Assembly: GCA_028751875.1 (NCBI GenBank)
Contig: CM054162.1
Span: 7,944,763-8,008,762 of the forward strand
Source: Rapana venosa
Taxonomy: Eukaryota; Mollusca; Gastropoda; Neogastropoda; Muricidae
Length of the DNA: 64,000 bases
Direction: 5' to 3'
Part shown: in pieces, positions 32,926 to 44,048 of the stretch
How the letters are laid out: every line of letters begins with the position of its first letter
How positions within the stretch are numbered: the first letter of the stretch is position 1
Made by a program: the position numbers and the translations under genes
The notes under the pieces: generated by a model
Databases searched by the model: none
The model's input: the letters and a program-made list of their open reading frames with translations, nothing else
Told to the model about the DNA's origin: nothing

Positions 32926-33262
32926 ATCGGTGGTCTAGAGGTAACGCACCTGCCTAGAAAGTAAAAAAGTCCGGGTCGGAAGTGTGCGGTGGTTTGAATC
33001 CCTGTTTGAGCCAAAAACTTTGTTTCCCCTCATCCATTAGTCCATGAGTGGTAGTCTGCGTGCTAGTCTTTCGGATAAGATGATAAACCGAGGTCCCGTG
33101 TGTTACACATAATTATTCAGCGTACGTAAAAGAGCCCACGACAACAAGAGAGTTGTCCTTGGCAAACTTATGTAGAAAAATGCCACTCTGATAGGGAAAC
33201 AAATTCAGTTGCAGACAGGAAAAGAAAAAAAAAGGGGTGCCGCTGCTCTTGTGGCACCCTAC
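32926..33262 (+). repeat. SINE-b, near full-length
   Basis: Head: GGATCGGTGGTCTAGAGGTA (A box) and GGTGGTTTGAATCCC (B box). Body: CTAGTCTTTCGGATAAGATG, ATAAACCGAGGTCCCGTGTG, AAAAGAGCCCACGACAACAA and GTTGCAGACAGGAAAAGA. In unit D the match breaks off inside the head. Confidence 0.8.
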
Positions 33263-33284
33263 CTAAAGTGTATATTTTAAAATG

Positions 33285-33435
33285 ATTCTTTTATTTCGAG
33301 GATAATGGAATAAGCATTCATGTGCTGATTTCATCCGGTCCCCGTGAGTATGCAAAATAGTAAATTTTGTCACAGTTCCCACCGGCACACAATGTCATAC
33401 TCTTCCGAAAAGCGGGAACGGAGTTAATGTGTGCG
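33285..33435 (-). repeat. SINE-a 3' half, antisense
   Basis: TTTCGAGGATAATGGAATAA, then CGGTCCCCGTGAGTATGC, GTCACAGTTCCCACCGGCAC and CATACTCTTCCGAAAAGCGG are the reverse complement of the SINE-a 3' domain. Confidence 0.85.
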
Positions 33436-33454
33436 CAAGAGTCTGCACGTGTGT

Positions 33455-33493
33455 AACCTGTGTGTGTGTGTGTGTGTAGAGTGTGTGAGTGTG

Positions 33494-33536
<43 letters not shown>

Positions 33537-33545
33537 TGTGTCTGA
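33455..33545. repeat. (GT)n array
   Basis: About 35 GT units. It lies directly before the LINE 3' end, as at 17464-17546. Confidence 0.9.
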
Positions 33546-33690
33546 GTCTGTGTCTATGTTTGAATTTGTTAAAACTGTTACTCATTATTGGTTGCATGTG
33601 GAGGAGTGAGTTGAATGCAAGCACTTTGATATTTTTTTTACAAGATAAATCTCTCTATATTAATTCCAATTTTCTCTTCTTCTTCGTCTT
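33546..33690 (+). pseudogene. CR1/L2-like LINE, terminal 3' UTR fragment
   Basis: TTATTGGTTGCATGTGG, TTGAATGCAAGCACTTTGAT and TTACAAGATAAAT match the last 100 bases of the LINEs at 17600-17690 and 31110-31200. The tail here is CTT-rich rather than ATT. Confidence 0.65.
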
Positions 33691-33999
33691 CTTCTTAAAT
33701 TCTCATAATTTTTATTTGAGCTTTTGCTGTTATTGCCGCTGCTTATTATGGGATGCGGTAACAAACGAAACTATATCCGGACTTGGGTTCATGAATATCA
33801 TCATCTTTCCAGGCTAATTTGTTTCCCTTCGTTTGGCTTTCAATTGGGAGGTTGCCTGTTTTCCAGTGGGAAGGGGAAAGATATGATTATTGTCCATGTG
33901 AGGTGTTCCTTATTTCGTGCTCACTGGCGCGCGTGCCAATTAAACACACCAAGAGACAGGCTCAAGAATGTTTTTGTGACTGCAAGTGTGTATGAGTAT
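33691..33999. other. No feature seen
   Basis: Low-copy sequence without a recognisable coding frame. Confidence 0.35.
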
Positions 34000-34095
34000 G
34001 TGTGTAGGTGTGTGTGTAGAAGTAGGTGTGTGTGTGTGTGTGTGTTTGCGTGTGTATGCACGCGCGCTATGTGTGCATGTATGTGTGTGTGATTG
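34000..34095. repeat. (GT)n array
   Basis: GTGTGT with ATGC and CGCG interruptions. Confidence 0.85.
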
Positions 34096-34097
34096 TC

Positions 34098-34228
34098 AAG
34101 TCAAAGTTAAAATCTTACTTTTACTTCCAGATGCTCTCTCTCTCAAGTCAAAGTTAAAATCTTACAGTTTTTTTCCAGATGCGCGCTCTCTCTCATGTCG
34201 AAGTTAAAATCTTACTTTATTTCCAGAT

Positions 34229-34271
<43 letters not shown>

Positions 34272-34360
34272 CTCTCTTCTCTCTCTCTCTCTCTCTCTCT
34301 CCCTCTGAAGTCAAAGTTAAAATCTTACGTTTATTTCCAGATGCTCTCTCTGTCTATCTC
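34098..34360. repeat. Four-copy minisatellite with internal CT expansion
   Basis: A unit beginning GTCAAAGTTAAAATCTTAC and continuing through TTTCCAGATGCTCTCTCT occurs at about 34098, 34145, 34196 and 34311. The third copy carries a CT run of about 70 bases. Confidence 0.85.
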
Positions 34361-34639
34361 TCTCTGTGTCTCTCTCTCCTTTGTTCCCCATTTAAAAACA
34401 TAATCTAAACATTTTTCTCCAATCCCTCATTTAGACATCTCTGGATCTACTGCTCACTAAAAGAGAAAGAAAACAGCCACAGGAACCTTCAGAAAATCGT
34501 CAGAGCGGGTGCCTGTCTGACTCAGGCATTACTTCCCTTTAAAAGTCACTACCCGTGATCTGCACTCTTCTGTAGGGGAAAGAATGAACAGACACGAGAG
34601 GATGACGTCAGGTATCTATTTATAGCCACTTTCACAGTC
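34361..34639. other. No feature seen
   Basis: Low-copy sequence; no gene recognised. Confidence 0.35.
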
Positions 34640-34985
34640 CCTGTTCTTCAAAGCTGTTTCTTGCTTCTTTGTCTGTTTGTTTTTCGTTCCTGAAGGTAGC
34701 TGCATTCTGACCTCGGGGATATATGCTGGGCATGTTCCTGCTTCCATAACCCACTGAATGTTGACATGAAAGATGAGATCTTTAACGTGCATATTTTGAT
34801 CTTAAGCATGTGCATATACACAAAGTGAATTAAGAAACTAACATGTCTACTCTTGACCTTAACGATGGTAAAAATCCCCACCCTTAATTCACCTGACGCC
34901 GCCAATATTCGAACCCACGACTTCATGGATCCTTGGGATTGAAATTGAACAGTCTTAACCACTCGTCCACAGCATCCATTATTCA
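34640..34985 (-). repeat. SINE-c, tRNA-Ser-like head plus body
   Basis: On the minus strand: head GACGAGTGGTTAAGACTG and B box CGTGGGTTCGAATATTGGC, followed by a body with TTAAGGGTGGGGATTTTTAC, AAAATATGCACGTTAAAGAT and GCATATATCCCCGAGG. The body is shared with 59395-59610 and more loosely with 55925-56395. Confidence 0.75.
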
Positions 34986-35284
34986 AGGTGAATGACTGAA
35001 AGAGCACTAGTGTACATGTATATACTCAAAACAGGCTTTCACAAAATGACAGGTGTGGACCTTTGAAATCAGAATTTTTAACTTGTTACACTGAGTTTTG
35101 ATGGGTTAGTGTTTGGCTTGATGACAAATAGTGTACAAAGTGTGAGAAGAGGGACTCATTAGGTACAATGAAGTTATACAAAGGGGTGTGTTTAAACAAT
35201 CTTATCTATCCATGTAGTTTTCTTTTATTTTACAACTTTAAGCACACACAAACATAAACACACAAACACACACACACACCCACA
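34986..35284. other. Low-copy sequence, no feature seen
   Basis: No repeat or coding frame recognised, apart from a short CA stretch at 35245-35283. Confidence 0.35.
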
Positions 35285-35460
35285 CTTCGAATGAGGACTA
35301 TAGGCCAAAATCCCGTGTGAGCGCATTATGCACGAATTTAAACCTGTTAGGAGCCCTTCAAAAGGAAAAGATCATGTGTGTGGGGGTGGAGCGATGACAT
35401 CATTTGGAAGAAAAGAACTGTTGAACAGGAGACTGGATGAAAAAATAGCATTCCATTTCG
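35285..35460 (+). repeat. Diverged SINE-a body
   Basis: GAATGAGGACTATAGGCC, CCCGTGTGAGCGCATTATGC and GGAGACTGGATGAAAAAATA follow the SINE-a order with large changes. Confidence 0.5.
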
Positions 35461-35634
35461 TATTGAATATCTTGAAAAAGAGAATGAAGGGAATCAATAA
35501 ATATCAAATAACACAACACACACAACACACTCACACACATTTGAGCTCATGTACAATCACACTATTACACACTATGCTTACACACACCACAACACACACA
35601 CACATAGGTGCGTTATGCGCGCACCCGAGAGAGT

Positions 35635-35740
35635 GAGTGGAGAGAGAAGGAGAGAGAGAGGAGAAGAGAGAGAGAGAGAGTAAAATAGCAGGACAAACAG
35701 AGAGAGAGAGGGAGACGAGAGAGACGAGAGAGAGAATAAT
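35635..35740. repeat. (GA)n array
   Basis: GAGAGAGA with short interruptions. Confidence 0.9.
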
Positions 35741-35811
35741 TTGCAACATGCAGCTATGGTTCTCTTATTTGGATGTGTTCAAGAAAATTATATCTTTGGC
35801 TTTTCATACTT

Positions 35812-36645
35812 CTTCGTCATCAAATGCTCAGACTTTAACTATTGTTATCCCTCATATGAGCGAAAATGTGTTGCGCTGCCCAAGTAAAAGCTCACTCCAG
35901 ATGGTCAGCTTTCCCCCAGCTTTTGCCCACAAATGGCTCATTTGTGAGGGCTTAGGAAAAAAGTCACAAACAATGACAAAGCTCAACATAAGAAAAAAAT
36001 CTATCAAACCTGTTTAACAACATACTAGCTTAATACCAGCCAAAATGTGAAAATCCTAGCTTTTTTTTTTGTAGCTTTCTGGACCGTGTAGAGAATACTC
36101 CAACTTTGGGGACACCATCACAATTAATTCACAACGTTTAAAAGGGTGGGAGGGGGCGTCATTTAACAACACATTACTCCCGGAACTGCCCCAACAAACT
36201 TCCCATTGACCTTGGACATGCTGATAAGGATCTATACATTGTTTCAGCTTGAGCTGTCAGCCAGCCACGAGGTCGCCACGTGATAAGTTTTGAGTACTAG
36301 AACTGCTATAGCAGTTTGTCGTCCATAACCGTAGGTCACGTGTGGACTGTTATAGCATTCCACCCTCTGCAAAGAGTTTTGGGCCTGACAAGTCAGGCTA
36401 TGTGCAATCCCACTTCGGCATGGGAGGGAATGGTTATCTTTGTAAGGCTTTCTGAAAAGAGGGGGCAGGAGAATGCGACAAGAAGGAAGAAGAAAATAGA
36501 CGAGGAAGAGAGTGGGGAAGGAACGAGAAGGAACAGGCAAAAAACAAAGAAAGGAATAGTAATAAAGAGGGAATTTTTAGGACAGAATTTCCAGGAAGGT
36601 GGGAATGTTATTTATACTGACAGGCCCCCAAGAATCTCCACGGGG
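35812..36645 (+). repeat. E element, solo copy interrupted by about 490 bp
   Basis: The outer end (CTTCGTCATCAAATGCTCAG to GTTGCGCTGCCCAAG) occupies 35812-35886. The rest resumes at about 36376 with GGCCTGACAAGTCAGG and runs to CTCCACGGGG (about 36642). The interruption at 35887-36375 has no coding frame I recognise and no obvious terminal repeats. Confidence 0.75.
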
Positions 36646-36796
36646 AGTATCCTTCCAAAACATAATAACATTTTGTTTAAAAAGCCTTGGGACTTTGTAT
36701 GCATCAATAACTGACACAATTGTGGCCTGTTAAGTTTCCTAAATCTGGTCAAATCTTTCTGGCAGAGGAAGAGGTAGGAGGGGAAAAATAAGAGAG

Positions 36797-36830
<34 letters not shown>

Positions 36831-37300
36831 TGAGGTAAGAGGTTTTATAGGTGGGGGATAGCTAACCCATACTCATTGACCATTTTCATTTTGGAAAGAA
36901 CATTCCTGTTCTATACAGGGGTTATACTGCCGGGGAAACCTTCTGATGGCCATGGATTCTATTTCCCTCCCTTCTCCCAGATGTCTCCATATAATTATGT
37001 GCCTCAAGCTGTGTTTGGCTGTGGTGGCATTTCTCTGTGGCTTTATTTGACTTCTGTGTGATTGCTGTCCTCATTTTCTTCTCATTCTGTACAGCACAAG
37101 CAGTGGTTTTTTTTATTTTATCTTAGATCAGCAGAAATAGAAAAAAGAAGATACACAATAGGCCCAGATATTGTTAGACAATTGTAAAAGAAGTGGTTTG
37201 TACAGAATGTATATTGGCAAGGAAATCGGGTTATGTCTTCCGGTTTATCTGTTTTTGGCTTATATATTCCAGTGTATTTATGTATCTGTATAAAATGTGT
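36646..37300. other. Low-copy sequence with short GA run
   Basis: A GA run lies at 36795-36828. A 61-codon frame at 36876-37061 has no recognisable domain. Confidence 0.4.
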
Positions 37301-37301
37301 T

Positions 37302-37308
37302 TGTCTGC

Positions 37309-37347
<39 letters not shown>

Positions 37348-37492
37348 CTATCTTATCTATCTTATATCTATCTATCTATCTATCTATTTATCTATCTGAT
37401 ATATATATCTATCTATCTATCTATCTATTCCATTCTCTATCTATCCATCTCTCTATCTTTCTTATTCTCTATCTATCTATCGTATTACCTAT
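37302..37492. repeat. (ATCT)n array
   Basis: TATCTATCTATC with minor interruptions. Confidence 0.95.
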
Positions 37493-37494
37493 CT

Positions 37495-37796
37495 GGGGAC
37501 GGATAGCTCAGTGGTTGGAGCACTCGCGTTCCCCCATATCCAAGGTTAAGCGGTTATCGAACATGGTTCCACTTGGATGGGTGACATTTGCACACTTGGC
37601 TTCAGTACAGTCCCCCAGTTCACCAGTATGCAAATGTGTACCTTGGCCTCTTTAGGGTCAAGGGACGGTTAAAGCAGCGAGGGGGGAGGGGGGGGGGGGG
37701 CAGATGGGCGTTCTGCCCTCAATTTGATGGGCCCCTAGACGAATTGGGGGTCGCTGACGCCTCGTGCCCCTACGACCACCCAGTTATGGGGACATA
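37495..37796 (+). repeat. SINE-d copy
   Basis: GGGGACGGATAGCTCAGTGG head, GGTTAAGCGGTTATCGAAC and ACTTGGATGGGTGAC 5S-like part, CTGACGCCTCGTGCCCC near the end. Contains a G-run expansion at about 37680-37699. Confidence 0.85.
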
Positions 37797-38015
37797 GTGT
37801 GTTTCGTGTGTGTTCACAACTAATTACACACAACATGCATGCACATGCGCGCCACACACAACACGCACGCACACAGAAATATGATACGCTATGCATCAGT
37901 CAGGCAATGGAATTTTAACATACGCAACACGATGCATTACACACAAACACACACACTACACACACACACACTCACACACACACACACACACAACACACAC
38001 ACACACACACCCACA
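37797..38015. repeat. (CA)n array
   Basis: ACACAC interspersed with ATGCA and CGCACGC, strongest at 37940-38010. Confidence 0.85.
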
Positions 38016-38087
38016 AACAATATCCACAACATGTCTTTAGGTTTTTCACTTGTTTAAGTATTACTTGGCGAAGGTCTCCACAAGTTC

Positions 38088-38190
38088 TTCCTCTCTCTCT
38101 CTCTTCTCTCTCTCTCTCCTCTCTCTCTCATCTCTCTCTCCTCTCTCTACTCTCTCTCTCTCTCTCACCCCTCTCTCTCTATCCCTATGT
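38088..38190. repeat. (CT)n array
   Basis: CTCTCTCT with single T or A interruptions. Confidence 0.9.
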
Positions 38191-38578
38191 GTCCCTGAAG
38201 AGTTCTGGATGTTTGCTGTGAATGTTCATATGCACTGTTTCTTGTCCTAAGCGAAATTCATGGCTTAAGGTATCTTTCCTTACTTCCTCTTGTGGGTCAC
38301 ACAGTGCCCATGTAGGTTTCTCTTCCATTGCCGTACGAGTCTGTAGAAAGAAGGATATCATTGTTCGAACATGTGGGAAAAGGTATGATGCATTCCGCAC
38401 ATGTCACAGGTTTATCAATCGTTTATGCCGAGCTAATAAGCAACACCCCAGCCCAAACTGGGTTATACAACAACACTGTGATGCTGATCCCCAAAATTTC
38501 CAGCTGCTTCTTCTTTGTCGTGTATACAACAACACTGTGATGCTAACCCCCCAAAATATCCAGCTTGTTCTTCTCCTT
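38191..38578. other. Low-copy segment with a short tandem duplication
   Basis: A unit of about 60 bp containing ACAACAACACTGTGATGCT is present twice (38467 and 38526). The frame at 38222-38650 shows no known domain. Confidence 0.45.
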
Positions 38579-38884
38579 TGTCGTCAAACTACTCAGACAG
38601 CAACTATTGTTGTCTGTTATATGAACGAAAATGCGTTGCTCTGCCCTTGAACGCCTGACAAGACAGACCCAGCGCATCAGACTTGGGGAAGATTAGTTAT
38701 CTTTTAAACCGTTTGCGGGAAGAAAAAGGCAGGAGAATGGACAAAGAAGGCAGAAGAACGTAGACAAGTAAGAGATGACGAGCAGAAAGGGAACAAGGCA
38801 GAAACAAAGATAGAAAAGAGGGAATTCTTAGCTAGCACAGAATTTCCAGAAGGTGGGGATGCTATTCATACTGACATTCTCAAG
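38579..38884 (+). repeat. E element, solo copy, nearly full length
   Basis: From TCGTCAAACTACTCAGACAG through TATGAACGAAAATGCGTTGC, CAGACCCAGCGCATCAGACT and AGAATTTCCAGAAGGTGGGG to TATTCATACTGACATTC. Useful as a reference because it has no arm partner nearby. Confidence 0.85.
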
Positions 38885-39440
38885 TAGGAGAAAACAATAA
38901 CAGCTGAAAGTGAACACACACAAATGAGAGAGCTAAGATCAAACAGGTTAGTGTCATGCATCTAATACATCATTCGTTTTATTTTTTATTCATAACTGTA
39001 ATTCATATATCACAACTGTCAGATCGGGTCTAAAGATGCACAAATCCAATGCTGGGTTAAAAGATGAACAGTCTATCCTTACTTCTTGTATTTCTCTTTA
39101 TTTTCTAACAGCAATTAGGGCACTATTGTTGAGTGTCCTGCAATGGAAGAGTTCCCCTAAATAAGGTCTAATTTGTTCCAGCAGGCTTTTCTGTGTGCTG
39201 CTAACAGACCAGCCGCACAGGACAAACATCCCCGCTGTAACTGGCGCTTCCATAGAAATGGGATGTGGTGGGTTTTTTGTCTCGCCCTACCAATGAAGCA
39301 TTAGAGGATAGATGCTGAGAGGCGGAAGCCGTTTGTTTGAGGGATGGAAGCCTGCATGTTTGAGGGATGGAAGCTGTGGTGGAAGGAATGGAATCTGGTG
39401 AAAGTGAGAGAGACAGAGAGGTCAGGTGTGTTTGGTGGTG
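38885..39440. other. Low-copy sequence
   Basis: No gene recognised. GTTTGAGGGATGGAAGC is tandemly repeated at 39339-39380. The minus-strand frame 39201-39566 is rich in H, T and S because it runs into the next tandem repeat. Confidence 0.4.
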
Positions 39441-39560
39441 TTTTGTGTGGGTAAGCGATGTTGTTTTTCTGTACTGTGCTGTGTGTGGGTAAGCGATGTG
39501 GTGTTTCTGTACTGTTTTGTGTACTGTGTTTTGTGTAGGTAAGCGATGTCGTTTTTCTGT
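39441..39560. repeat. Three-copy minisatellite
   Basis: A unit with GGGTAAGCGATGTTG and TTTCTGTACTGT recurs at about 39450, 39490 and 39538. Confidence 0.8.
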
Positions 39561-39644
39561 ATTCACTCACGCAATGAGTCACTCACACACAGACACACAT
39601 AAACATAAATACAAACACAAACACACACATACACACAAACACAG

Positions 39645-39765
39645 AGAATAGCCTGGCGATTAGAGTGATGTATTCGAGATCTGCTGACCAAGGTTCGAAT
39701 CTTGTTCAAGAGGATATTTTCCTCTGGAGTTAACATCAGTGCTGAGTATGCTAGCTCTGTTCTAG
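39645..39765 (+). repeat. SINE-a, 5' half
   Basis: AATAGCCTGGCGATTAGAG (A box) and GGTTCGAATCTTG (B box), then GTTCAAGAGGATATTTTCC and GAGTTAACATCAGTGCTGAG. The 3' domain is missing. Confidence 0.8.
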
Positions 39766-39915
39766 TCTTGAAATACCAAAGCAACAATCATGTTTTTCAA
39801 CTTGCAGAGCACACCTACCAAGACTTAACACAAAATAATAACAACATGATAAAATAAAAGTCACTATTATAAAACTGGGTATCCACGGAAGTCCGAATGC
39901 GGCTAACTACCTCCA
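39766..39915. other. No feature seen
   Basis: Short AT-rich stretch between two SINEs. Confidence 0.35.
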
Positions 39916-40208
39916 GGGGACGGGATAGCTCAATGGTCAGAGCACTCGCTTTCCCCGGCCAAGCCAAGGTTAAGCAGCATCGAGCGTGTTTACCATTTGG
40001 AATGGGGTGACCGTCTGCGCGCCTTGGTTTCAGTAACAGGGTGCCAGCTGGAAATGGGTACTGCCCTCTTTAGGGTCAGGGAGGTAAAGCAGCAAGGGAG
40101 AGGAGATGGGCGCCGCCCTCAATATGCTGGCCACTAGAGAAGTGAGCTGAGGTCTCTGATGCCTCGCTCCTTACGACTTCTAGATTATGGGACACTTTAC
40201 CTTTTTTT
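39916..40208 (+). repeat. SINE-d copy abutting unit C
   Basis: GGGGACGGGATAGCTCAATG head, GGTTAAGCAGCATCGAGCG and GGGGTGACCGTCTG 5S-like part, ending GGGACACTTTACCTTTTTTT. Six bases later unit C begins. Confidence 0.85.
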
Positions 40209-40214
40209 ACTTCC

Positions 40215-40403
40215 AACGCTCAGACAGCAATATTGTCTTTATTGAGCGAAAATGCGTCAGAGGTAAAAACATAGCAAGGAGGAGGCGACAGGAGGAAAAG
40301 AAACAGGCTGAAAGAAAGAGTGTGATAGAAAAGGAGGAAATTTCTAGCACAGAATGTAGCGATGCTATAGATACTGACAGGCCCCAGAATCTTCACGGGG
40401 GGG
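40215..40403 (+). repeat. E element, left arm of unit C
   Basis: Same as 23933-24120, including the internal deletion. Confidence 0.9.
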
Positions 40404-40686
40404 AAAGACCCAGTTTCAAAGGGATTAGTTTTTTCTCATGGATTAATATAAACTGCGACTTCACTTCCCCAATAGTCCACGCTTAAGACTATAAACCGAC
40501 CTTCTCGAGAAAGCACTACATAACATATATGCGCACGCGTTAAAACCTGTTCTACATTCAGGAAGAGTAGTAGGCCGTTGTGTGGAACAGATGACAGAAT
40601 TGAGAAAACTGTTAGAACACGAGGCTGGGATGTAGACAAAAAAAAAGGAGTATATGAGTGCGATTCCATTCTCCTCCGAACATTAG
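40404..40686 (+). repeat. SINE-a body fused to E (unit C)
   Basis: Same as 24121-24405. Confidence 0.85.
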
Positions 40687-41025
40687 ATAAAAAGTGATCA
40701 ATAATGGAAATAAATAATAATAATAAACACTGTATTTTATATGAAGAGACATAGACGGATAAAAGAAGGACAAAAACAATACAGGAATAAAAACGTCTTA
40801 GACTTAGAAACTATTTCCATTTTCAGGCGGTAGGAACAAAAACAAAACACACAAAAGAATATGAAAAACGGTGCCAGTGGCAATTATGGAGGGAATTGTC
40901 CTACTGTAGGATGCAGTTCCACATCTCGGACAAGTCGTTCAGCTCAGGAGATAGTGTTGTCTGCTCTGTTCCCTCTCTTTTCGCTCGTTTGTCTATAGGA
41001 GGGGAGTGTTATGTCTGTCTCACTG

Positions 41026-41630
41026 AGAGAGAGAGGGAGAAGGAGAGAGGAGAGAGAGTGTGGGGGGAGAGAGAGAGAGAGAAAGAGAGAGGAGAAAGAG
41101 AGGGGGCGAGGAGAGGAGAGAGGCGGTGTGTGGAGAGAGAGAGGGGGGAGAGGAAGGGAGAGAATATGTTAAGAGAGACAGGAGAGACGGGGTGTGGGAG
41201 AGAAAGAGAGAGAGAGAGAGAGAGACCGAGGACAGATGAGAGGAGAGATGGGAGAGAGAGAGAGGAGAGAGGACCTAGAGAGAGACGAAAGAGAGAGTGA
41301 GAGAGAGACGAGAGCCGAAGTAGAGACGGTGAGACGAGAGAGGAGAGAGAGAGAGAGAGGACGGGACAGATACGACATATATATTATAGAGATAGAGAAG
41401 ACAGACAGACAGACAGACAGAAGGATAAATGATGACCAAAGAGGAACAGAGGAGACAGAGGAGACGAAGAAGAGAAGCGACAGGAAGAGGGAGAGTGAGA
41501 GAGAGTTGTCTGTCTAAGAGAGAGAGAGAAGCATACAGACAGAAAGAGACAGAGACAGACAGAGAGAGAGACAGAGACAGAGAGATAGATAGACGAGACA
41601 GACAGAGAGACAGATGGACAGACAGACAGA
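41026..41630. repeat. (GA)n/(GACA)n array (unit C)
   Basis: Same as 24744-25345 with a few small differences near 41505-41545. Confidence 0.95.
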
Positions 41631-41929
41631 GTATGGGTCTGTCAATGTATACGCAAATCAGCATTGAAATCGTCTTAATTGTTCATTTTTTGTTTACAAA
41701 CATTTTCACACCTCCATTACAGAAGTGTTTGTGGAGAAAAAAACTTGGGCTCTAAACATTTTGCTGCAGAAATTCATACAAAAATATCATTCAAATATTC
41801 AGCATAGTTGTCGCTGTTTTGGAAAAAATTGAACGTGATAGCTGTTGCCACGGTAATCTAGGCGTTTATCATTTTTTTCATTATAATTTGATGATGTCGA
41901 TGGAGATGATGATAATCATCATCTTTGAT

Positions 41930-42004
41930 ACTATTATCATCATCACCCATCACCACCCACCACCACCACCTCTTCCACCACCACCACCACCACCACCACC
42001 ATAA

Positions 42005-42064
<60 letters not shown>
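41930..42064. repeat. (CAC)n/(CAT)n array (unit C)
   Basis: Shorter than in unit B by a few CAT units. Confidence 0.95.
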
Positions 42065-42392
42065 GCCCCTGTGGGTATGCCGGGGACAATTTTGTACATT
42101 AATAGCATCCCCGCCTTCTGGAAACTCTATGCTATAAACTCCCTCTTTTCTATCCCTGTCTTCATTTCTGCCTGGTCCCTTTTCTTCCTGTCACCTCTTT
42201 CTTGTCTATTTTCTGCCTACTTGGTCCATTCCCCTGCCTTTCTCCCCTCCCCCCACCAAAAAATACTTACAATTCTCCCTCAGCTCGAAATCGGATGCGC
42301 TGGGCCTGATTTGTGAGGCACTTGACGGCAGCACAACGCATTGTCGCTCATGTGACAGACAGCAATAGTGACTGTCTGAGCGTTCGATGAGG
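42065..42392 (-). repeat. E element, inverted right arm of unit C
   Basis: Same as 25788-26112. Confidence 0.9.
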
Positions 42393-42690
42393 TATGATTG
42401 CAAAGAAAAAGAAAAAGTATTGCGAAGAAAAAGAATTTACAAAGAAGAAGAAGAAGAACTGCAAAGAATTGCAAAGAATTGCTTCGAAGAAGAAGAAGAA
42501 GAAGAAGAAGAAGAAGAAGAAGAAGAAGAAAGAAAGAAGAAGAAGAAGAGAAGAAGAAGAAGGAGAAGACGAAGAAGAAGAAGAGAAGAAGAACAAGCAA
42601 CAACAGCAACAACAACAACACAAGAAGCACCAAAAAGAAAACAAAAAAACCTCACCAAAATGCAAAAAAGTGAAAACAAAATATAAAGAA
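42393..42690. repeat. (AAG)n/(AAC)n array (unit C)
   Basis: Same as 26113-26400 apart from homopolymer lengths. Confidence 0.95.
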
Positions 42691-42924
42691 GCTGTCAAAG
42701 AAAACAATAACTGGCTCGGAAATAAAAGCATTTGCCGTTCATTTGCATATTATTAAACACATAGCAGATGATCCTTTGTCTAATCATTTTTGTTGCTTTG
42801 TTTTTTTCATGATACCGTAGCCGTCCACTCCCTCTTTTGCTTCCTCTCTTCCCTTTGATTCCCCTCTCTGTGTACTGGCCTTGCACTCCATTGTTAAGAA
42901 GCACGTGCACAGGCAGAAGTAGAA

Positions 42925-44048
42925 TGGTAGTTATGATAATACAACATAAACAGAGAATAAAAGACTCCGGTTTTCTGTTAAGTACAGCAGTAAACAGAGG
43001 AATACAAGACTGCGGTTTTCTGATAATACAGCATAAAACAGATATAAAGACTCGGTTTTCTGATATTACAGGCATAAACGAGAATAACAGCTACGGTTTT
43101 TGATAATACAGCATAAACAGAGAGTAAAAAACTACGGTTATTCTGATATACAGCATAAACCAGAAAGTAAACAGACTACGGTTTTTTCTGATAATACAGC
43201 CATAAAACAGAGAGTAAAAGACTACGGTTTTTTCTGATAATACAGCATAAACAGAGAGTAAAGGACTACGGTTTTCTGGATAGTACGGCATAAACAGAGA
43301 ATAAAAGGATACGGTTTTCTGATAATACAGCATAAACAGAGATTTAAAAGACTACGGTTCTTATATTACAGCAATAAACAGAAAATACAAGACTGCGTTT
43401 TTCTGATAATACAGCATACAACGAGAATACAGACTGCGGTTTTCTGATAATACAGCCATAAACAGAGGGTAAAAGATTGAGTTTCTCATTATGCAGCATT
43501 AACAGAGAGTAAAATTGACTACGTTTTCTGATTATACGGCATTAACAGAGAGTAAAATGACTACGGTTTTTGATAATACGTCCTAAACAGAGAGGAACAA
43601 GTTTCGGGTTTCTGATAATTACAGCATTTAAAGGAGAATAAAAGACTACGGTTTTCTGATAATGAGCATAAACAGAAAGTAAAAGACTACCTGTTTTCTG
43701 ATATTACAGCATAAAAAGAGATGAAAAGACATCACGGTTTTTCTGATCATACAGCATAAACAGACGAATACAAGACTGCGGTTTTTGATTAATACAGCAT
43801 AAACAGAGTAAAGACTATGGTTTTCTGATAATACAGCATACACAGAGTAACAAGACTGCGGTTTTTTCTGATAATACAAGCATTAAAACAGAGAGTAAAA
43901 GAGATTACAGTTTTCTGATAATACACATAATCACAGAGATAAAGGACTATGGTTTCCGATCATACAGCATCACAAAGAGTAAAAGGGACTATTGTTTTCT
44001 GGATCACTAGCTGAGACAGATAAACAGTGAGTGTAAAAATGATATAGA
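42925..44048. repeat. 42-bp minisatellite, unit C array
   Basis: The same irregular units in the same order as 26645-27768. Confidence 0.95.

Larger units (their letters stand above)
23932..33000 (+). repeat. Composite repeat, unit B (with later insertions)
   Basis: Same order as unit D at 46917-52690, but starting exactly at E with no CTT array or left flank. It contains two blocks that D lacks: about 29460-32107 (LINE, SINE-d and a LINE tail) and about 32263-32418 (SINE-b tail). Confidence 0.85.

Noticed and set aside
39201..39566. A 121-codon minus-strand gene
   Set aside because: Half is read from the minisatellite at 39441-39560 and the rest shows no recognised domain.
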